DNA of 64,000 nt from Pelomonas sp052436255 (lineage in GTDB: Bacteria; Pseudomonadota; Gammaproteobacteria; Burkholderiales; Burkholderiaceae_C), in the NCBI GenBank assembly GCA_052436255.1, contig JBQVNP010000009.1:16831-80830 (forward strand), given 5' to 3'. Made by a program: the position numbers and the translations under genes. Under the pieces are notes generated by a model. That model did no database searches. It was not told the origin of the DNA and saw nothing but the letters and a program-made list of their open reading frames with translations. This document shows, in pieces, positions 59,182 to 64,000 of the stretch. Position 1 is the stretch's first letter; each line of letters starts with the position of its first letter.

Positions 59182-61611
59182 TCAGCCGCGCAGGCGGGCG
59201 CCAACTTGGTTGCTGGATGCGGCGACGATGGCCGCAACGGCAGCGTCGATGCGTTCATCGGTCAGCGTGGCTTCGTCATCAAGCAGTTCCAGGCGGACGG
59301 CCAGTGAACGCTCGTCGGCTTGCAGGTCGGTGCTGCTGCCCGCCGCCGGTTTGAAGACGTCGAAGAGCTTGGCCGAGCGCAGCAGCGCGCCGCCGGCGGC
59401 GGCAATGGCGGCCATCAGCGCGTCGTGAGGGATGCTGTCCTTCACGACCAGCGCCAGGTCACGCTGCACGGCTTGTTGGCGGGGCAGCGGCTGGCCTTGC
59501 GGCAGCGCGCGCAGCAGAGCGGCGTCGACATCCAGCTCGAAGACCACCGGTGCGCCACCGCTGATCTCATAGCCTTGACGCCAACTCGGGTGCAATTCGC
59601 CGACCATGCCGATGGGCTCGCCATTGAGCTTGATGCGGCTGCTGCGGCCCGGGTGCAAGGCTGGGTGTTCGGCAGCCTCAAAGGTCAGCGTTTGCGGCGC
59701 GAACAGCGCTTCCAGATCGCCCTTCATGTCGAAGAAGTCGACGCCACGGTCGCGTTGGCCCCATTGCTGCTGGTCGGCGGGGCCCCAGGCCAAGCCGCCA
59801 AGCCGCAGCGGCTGCTCAATGCCGGCCACATTGAGAGGACCGCTGGCAACGCTCGAGTCGCGCTTGAACACACGGCCCAGCTCGAAGATGCGCACGCGCG
59901 TCGCGCGGCGGGCTTGGTTGTGGCGCAGCACCTGCACGAGACTGCCGATCAGGGTGGTGCGCATCACCGCCAGCGGCGCGGCGATGGGGTTGAGCAGACG
60001 GATCGGGTCGGTGACGCCGGCCAGCTCCCGCTCCCAGCGTTCCTCGACGAAGCTGAAGTTGATGGTTTCGAAGTAATCCCGCGCAGCGACAGCACGGCGC
60101 AGTGCATGCGTGGAGCGGCGCGTTTCCGAACCCGTGCGGCCGACGATGGGCGCCAGCGGCGCGGTGGAAGGCAGCGTCGGGTAGCCCAACACGCGGATAA
60201 CTTCCTCGATCAGGTCTTCCTCGATCAGGATGTCGAAGCGCCAACTGGGCGGTGTGACGGTGATGACACCTTCGGCCGAGGCAAAGGGCAGGCCTAAGCG
60301 CTTGAACACGCCTTCGCAATCCGCCTGTGTGACCGGCATGCCGATGACCTTGGCGGCACGTGCCACGCGTAGCGCGACCGGCTGGCGTCCCGGCACGTTC
60401 GGCGCCTGGTCGTCCATCGGGCCGATGCGCGTGTCCGCTGTGCCGCAGATGTCGATGATGAGCTGCGTGATGCGCTCGATGTGCTCGACGGTCTGCGATG
60501 CGTCGACGCCGCGCTCGAAGCGGTGGCCGGCATCGGTCGAGAAGTTGTAGCGGCGGCCGCGGCCCATGACGGCCTCGGGCCACCAGAAGGCGGCCTCGAC
60601 GTAGATGTTGCGCGTGTCGTCGGACACGGCGGTGTGGTCGCCGCCCATGATGCCGGCGAGGGACTCGACCTCGCGTTCGTCCGAAATGACGCCGACCTTC
60701 TCGTCGACGGTGATGGTGCTGCCGTTGAGCAGTTTCAACTGCTCGCCGGGCTTGCCCCAGCGCACGACCAACGCGCCGCTGATCTTGTCGAGGTCGAAGA
60801 TGTGGGACGGGCGGCCATACTCGAACATCACGTAGTTGGAGATGTCGACCAACGCCGTCACCGAGCGCTGGCCGCAGCGCTCCAGGCGCTGGACCATCCA
60901 GGCGGGCGTCTTTGCCTTCGTGTCGATGCCCTTGACGATGCGGCCGGAGAAACGGCCGCAGAGGTCGGTGGCCTCGACGCGCACCGGCAGCTTGTCGTCA
61001 ATGGAGGGCTTGACAGGCGGGAACTCGGCCTTGAGCAGCGGTGCGCCGGTCAGCGCCGCGACTTCGCGCGCGATGCCGAAGACGCTCAGGCCATGTCCAA
61101 GATTGGGCGTGAGCTTGAGCGTGAACAGCGTGTCGTCGAGGTTGAGGTGCCTACGGATGTCCTCGCCGATGACAGCATCGGTTGCCAGTTCCAGCAGGCC
61201 GCCGTGGTCGTCGCTGAGCTTGAGCTCTCGCGCCGAGCACAGCATGCCGAAGCTCTCGACACCGCGCAGCTTGCCGACGCCGATCTTGAAGGGTTTGGCA
61301 GCGTCATCGGTCGGCAGTTCGGCGCCGACGGTGGCCAGCGGCACTTTGATGCCGACGCGCGCATTGGATGCGCCGCAGACGATCTGCAGGGGTTCAGCGC
61401 CACCGGCGTTGACCTTGCAGACGCGCAGCTTGTCAGCGTTGGGGTGCTGCTCGGCTTCGAGGATTTCGGCAACGACGATGCCGTGAAAAGGCGGTGCGAC
61501 AGGGCGCAGCTCTTCGACCTCCATGCCGGACATGGTCAGCAGCTCGGCCAGTTTTTCAGTGGACAGCGGCGGATTGCAGAACTCGCGCAGCCAGGACTCG
61601 GGGAATTGCAT
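59182..61611 (-). CDS. pheT: Phenylalanyl-tRNA synthetase beta subunit
   Basis: 809 aa, full length. N-terminal tRNA-binding EMAP-like domain (GIVVAEILEAEQHPNADKLR), the B3/B4 editing region (PVRVEATDLCGRFSGRIVKG), B5 domain and C-terminal FDX-ACB anticodon-binding domain (PLPRQQAVQRDLALVVKDSI). Forms the alpha2-beta2 enzyme with PheS. Lies 10 bp after pheS. Confidence 0.97.
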   Translation of the reverse strand: MQFPESWLREFCNPPLSTEKLAELLTMSGMEVEELRPVAPPFHGIVVAEILEAEQHPNADKLRVCKVNAGGAEPLQIVCGASNARVGIKVPLATVGAELPTDDAAKPFKIGVGKLRGVESFGMLCSARELKLSDDHGGLLELATDAVIGEDIRRHLNLDDTLFTLKLTPNLGHGLSVFGIAREVAALTGAPLLKAEFPPVKPSIDDKLPVRVEATDLCGRFSGRIVKGIDTKAKTPAWMVQRLERCGQRSVTALVDISNYVMFEYGRPSHIFDLDKISGALVVRWGKPGEQLKLLNGSTITVDEKVGVISDEREVESLAGIMGGDHTAVSDDTRNIYVEAAFWWPEAVMGRGRRYNFSTDAGHRFERGVDASQTVEHIERITQLIIDICGTADTRIGPMDDQAPNVPGRQPVALRVARAAKVIGMPVTQADCEGVFKRLGLPFASAEGVITVTPPSWRFDILIEEDLIEEVIRVLGYPTLPSTAPLAPIVGRTGSETRRSTHALRRAVAARDYFETINFSFVEERWERELAGVTDPIRLLNPIAAPLAVMRTTLIGSLVQVLRHNQARRATRVRIFELGRVFKRDSSVASGPLNVAGIEQPLRLGGLAWGPADQQQWGQRDRGVDFFDMKGDLEALFAPQTLTFEAAEHPALHPGRSSRIKLNGEPIGMVGELHPSWRQGYEISGGAPVVFELDVDAALLRALPQGQPLPRQQAVQRDLALVVKDSIPHDALMAAIAAAGGALLRSAKLFDVFKPAAGSSTDLQADERSLAVRLELLDDEATLTDERIDAAVAAIVAASSNQVGARLRG

Positions 61612-61621
61612 AACGTTCTAG

Positions 61622-62665
61622 TTACTTGAACTGCGAGAGAAAACGGAGGTCGCCGTCGAAGAAGGCGCGCAAGTCGTTGACGCCATAGCGCAGCATGGCC
61701 AGGCGGTCGATGCCGGACCCGAAGGCGAAGCCGATGTGGCGCTCGGGGTCCAGGCCCATGTTGCGGATCACCTGCGGATGCACCTGGCCGGAGCCCGACA
61801 CCTCCAGCCAGCGGCCCTTGAGCGGGCCGCTCTCGAACATGATGTCGATCTCGGCGCTGGGCTCGGTGAACGGGAAGTAGCTGGGGCGGAAGCGCAGTTG
61901 CAGCTGATCGGTCTCGAAGAAGGCGGTGATGAAGTTCAGATACACCGCCTTCAAGTCCTTGAAGGAGATGTTCTCGCCCACCCACAGGCCTTCGACTTGG
62001 TGGAACATCGGCGAGTGCGTCGCGTCGCTGTCGACGCGGTAGGTGCGGCCTGGCGCGATGACGCGAATCTCAGGCATGGTCTCCTGGCCGGCGTAGCGTT
62101 TGGCGTGGGCCTGCGCGTAGCGGATCTGCATCGGGCTGGTGTGCGGGCGCAGGTTCAGCCAGGCGCCGTTCTCGTCTTTCATGTCGACGTAGAAGGTGTC
62201 CTGCATCGATCGGGCAGGGTGGTTCTCGGGGTTGTTCAGCGCCGAGAAGCTGTACCAGTCGGTCTCGATCTCGGGGCCGTCGGCGACGTCGAAGCCCATG
62301 GAGGCGAAGATCGCCTCGATGCGCTCCATCGCGCGCGTGATCGGATGTAGCCCGCCGGTGCCGCGGTTGCGGCCGGGGAGGGTGACGTCGAGCGCCTCGG
62401 CCTTGAGCTGCTTCTCAAGCTCCGCAGCGGCAAGGGCCTCGCGGCGAGCGGTGAGGGCGCTTTCGATGGCGACCTTGAGATGGTTGATCTCGGCGCCGCG
62501 GGTCTTCTTTTCCTCAATGCTGAGGGCACCCAGGCCCTTCATCAGCTCGGTCACGCGACCGGACTTGCCAAGGAATCGGGCCTTGGCGTTCTCCAGTTCG
62601 GCGGGCGTGGTCGCGGCGGCGAAATCAGCCGTGGCCGCTTGCAGCAAAGCGTCGAGATCAGTCAT
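61622..62665 (-). CDS. pheS: Phenylalanyl-tRNA synthetase alpha subunit
   Basis: 347 aa from the ATG at 62665 (MTDLDALLQAATADF), which excludes an implausible upstream extension. N-terminal coiled coil, then class II catalytic domain: motif 2 DATHSPMFHQVEGLWVGENI, and RFRPSYFPFTEPSAEIDIMF, motif 3 GFAFGSGIDRLAMLRYG. Directly downstream of a leader with two hairpins. Confidence 0.97.
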   Translation of the reverse strand: MTDLDALLQAATADFAAATTPAELENAKARFLGKSGRVTELMKGLGALSIEEKKTRGAEINHLKVAIESALTARREALAAAELEKQLKAEALDVTLPGRNRGTGGLHPITRAMERIEAIFASMGFDVADGPEIETDWYSFSALNNPENHPARSMQDTFYVDMKDENGAWLNLRPHTSPMQIRYAQAHAKRYAGQETMPEIRVIAPGRTYRVDSDATHSPMFHQVEGLWVGENISFKDLKAVYLNFITAFFETDQLQLRFRPSYFPFTEPSAEIDIMFESGPLKGRWLEVSGSGQVHPQVIRNMGLDPERHIGFAFGSGIDRLAMLRYGVNDLRAFFDGDLRFLSQFK

Positions 62666-62677
62666 TCGGGAAGCACA

Positions 62678-62743
62678 AATAAAAAGGGGCCGACCACGAT
62701 GGGCCGGCCCCTGAACAGTTGCGGCTCCGGCGCAAACCGGAGC
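62678..62743 (-). terminator. pheST leader: two hairpins, the second with a T-run
   Basis: On the minus strand, first hairpin GCTCCGG-loop-CCGGAGC (complement of 62724-62743), then GGGGCCG-loop-CGGCCCC (complement of 62686-62711) followed by TTTTTATTT. It lies between rplT and pheS, where E. coli has the pheM attenuator. I see no Phe-rich leader peptide here. Confidence 0.78.
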
Positions 62744-62752
62744 TGATCGCAA

Positions 62753-63109
62753 TCAGGCGAGCGCGGCCTTCACCTTGGCGAAGATGCTGGCAAAACCAGC
62801 CGGGTCGTTGACGGCCAGATCGGCGAGGACCTTGCGGTCGATCTCGATCTGGGCCTTCTTCAGACCCGCCACGAACTTGCTGTAGGACAGACCCAGACCA
62901 CGCGATGCGGCGTTGATACGGGCGATCCAGAGCTGGCGGAAGACGCGCTTCTTGGTACGACGGTCACGGTAGGCGTATTGGCCCGCCTTCATCACCGCCT
63001 GCTTGGCGATGCGGAAGACGTTCTTACGGCGACCCCGGAAGCCCTTGGCCAGAGCCAAGACCTTCTTGTGACGGGCACGAGCGGTTACACCACGTTTGAC
63101 GCGAGGCAT
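62753..63109 (-). CDS. rplT: Ribosomal protein bL20
   Basis: 118 aa; RVKRGVTARARHKKVLALAK, FRGRRKNVFRIAKQAVMKAG and LWIARINAASRGLGLSYSKF are typical. Follows rpmI by 27 bp. In E. coli L20 represses its own operon. Confidence 0.98.
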   Translation of the reverse strand: MPRVKRGVTARARHKKVLALAKGFRGRRKNVFRIAKQAVMKAGQYAYRDRRTKKRVFRQLWIARINAASRGLGLSYSKFVAGLKKAQIEIDRKVLADLAVNDPAGFASIFAKVKAALA

Positions 63110-63136
63110 TGTGTTTCTCCTTGAGTCAGTGGTGGA

Positions 63137-63340
63137 TTACAGGCCAGCAAAGGGCAGCATCTGAGCGATGTGTCCCATGTTGGTTTCGTGCACGGCGACC
63201 GAACCGCGAAGCTGACGCTTGTTCTTGGTGGTCTTCTTGGTCAGGATGTGGCGCTTGAACGCCTGACCGCGCTTGACGGTGCCACCCGGACGAACGCGAA
63301 AACGCTTTTTCGCGCTGCTCTTGGTCTTCATTTTGGGCAT
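63137..63340 (-). CDS. rpmI: Ribosomal protein bL35
   Basis: 67 aa; MPKMKTKSSAKKRFRVRPGG and HILTKKTTKNKRQLRGS are diagnostic. Lies 120 bp after infC and before rplT. Confidence 0.98.
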   Translation of the reverse strand: MPKMKTKSSAKKRFRVRPGGTVKRGQAFKRHILTKKTTKNKRQLRGSVAVHETNMGHIAQMLPFAGL

Positions 63341-63460
63341 GTTGATGCTCCTTCTAAGTGTGTCCCTGGGGCGATGCCGGTGAGCCCGGCATGCTTGTTG
63401 GCCTCAGGAGACTTGTGAACCGGCCGGCGACCAAACCGACCGATCAAACCTGTTTCGGTC

Positions 63461-64000
63461 TCAGCGCTTCTTGGGCGCCAGGACCATGATCATTTGCCGA
63501 CCTTCGAGCTTGGGCATGTTCTCGACGATTGCCACGTCGGCCAGTTCATCGCGAATCCGCTCCAGCAGGCGCATGCCGATGTCCTGGTGGGTGATCTCAC
63601 GGCCCCGGTAGCGCAGCGTGACCTTGCCCTTGTCACCGTCTTCGGCGATGAAACGGCGCAGATTGCGCATCTTGATCTGGTAGTCGCCTTCGTCCGTGCC
63701 TGGGCGGAACTTGACTTCCTTGATTTCGATGATCTTCTGCTTGGACTTGGCTTCGGCAGCGCGCTTTTGCTCCTGGTACTTGAACTTGCCGTAGTCCATC
63801 AACCGGCAGACCGGCGGATTGGCGGTGGCAGAGATCTCGACCAGGTCCACATCCATGTCGCCCGCCATGCGCAGGGCTTCCTGGATGCTGACGACACCGA
63901 TAGGTTCGTTCTCGGGGCCGTTCAGACGGACTTCGGGAGCCATGATTTCGCGGTTCAACCGGTGCTTACGCTCCGGAATAGCACGACGGTCGGCAAACGT
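63461..64000 (-). CDS. infC: Translation initiation factor IF-3 (5' end beyond window)
   Basis: About 180 aa visible. EVRLNGPENEPIGVVSIQEA, VCRLMDYGKFKYQEQKR and MRNLRRFIAEDGDKGKVTLR are IF-3 motifs. The frame continues upstream of the possible internal start at 63958 with TFADRRAIPERKHRLNREIM, which resembles the N-terminus of other beta-proteobacterial IF-3 and runs off the right edge, so the start is not in the window (often an unusual AUU/AUC codon). Confidence 0.96.
   Translation of the reverse strand, partial: TFADRRAIPERKHRLNREIMAPEVRLNGPENEPIGVVSIQEALRMAGDMDVDLVEISATANPPVCRLMDYGKFKYQEQKRAAEAKSKQKIIEIKEVKFRPGTDEGDYQIKMRNLRRFIAEDGDKGKVTLRYRGREITHQDIGMRLLERIRDELADVAIVENMPKLEGRQMIMVLAPKKR

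Overview
The window is high-GC DNA from a betaproteobacterium, most likely a Burkholderiales of the Rubrivivax/Roseateles/Leptothrix type. The evidence is the conserved block infC-rpmI-rplT-pheS-pheT-ihfA-merR-tRNA-Pro at the right end (58117-64000), which is ordinary core chromosome, and the family character of the other proteins. Everything left of the tRNA-Pro(GGG) 3' end looks like an integrated accessory element. The other end of that element, and any integrase or relaxase, lie outside the window.

Layout. (1) 1-12024, minus strand: a VirB/VirD4-type conjugative type IV secretion system, ordered trbM/kikA-like, virB1, B2, B3, B4, a small secreted Cys-rich protein, B6, B5, B8, B9, B10, B11, virD4 (cut by the left edge). 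It is preceded by a LuxR-type regulator and a small conserved gene (12236-13442). (2) 13443-19195: a scrapyard with an AlpA-like regulator, IS66 and IS630 remnants, an orphan secreted protein between two IS66 ends, and one intact IS66-family element with inverted repeats and an 8-bp target duplication. (3) 19287-33105: a lasso-peptide locus. On the plus strand are an Xre/transposase-derived gene pair, a FecI-type sigma factor, FecR, a TonB receptor with an STN domain, a lasso-peptide isopeptidase and a zinc phospholipase C-like secreted protein. Convergent on the minus strand is a 39-residue precursor, missed by simple ORF calling, followed by B (RRE plus leader peptidase), C (lasso cyclase) and D (ABC exporter). 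The predicted core is 19 residues with a Gly1-Glu9 ring. (4) 33528-36379: a REP-transposase-derived protein and an AbiEi/AbiEii-like toxin-antitoxin pair. (5) 36617-43603: an arsenic operon set (arsR, two arsC, an aquaporin-type arsenite channel, arsH, a Cys-rich MarR regulator, an ArsN2-FAD oxidoreductase fusion, an MFS exporter, arsN1). (6) 43675-57600: MerR-controlled metal genes (MerF-like transporter; cadR/pbrR-cadA/pbrA with an FTR1-cytochrome c permease) and a Cu/Ag-type CusCBA efflux system. (7) 57601-58116: the junction with the tRNA.

How it works together (inference): the T4SS would make the element self-transmissible, and the cargo offers arsenic, divalent-metal and copper/silver resistance plus a lasso-peptide system. 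That system appears able both to export a lasso peptide (D) and to sense, import and linearise one (FecIR, TonB receptor, isopeptidase). A conjugative island carrying a lasso cluster with both branches, a new metal-dependent hydrolase partner and a transposase-derived gene fused to the sigma-factor operon is the most novel system here.
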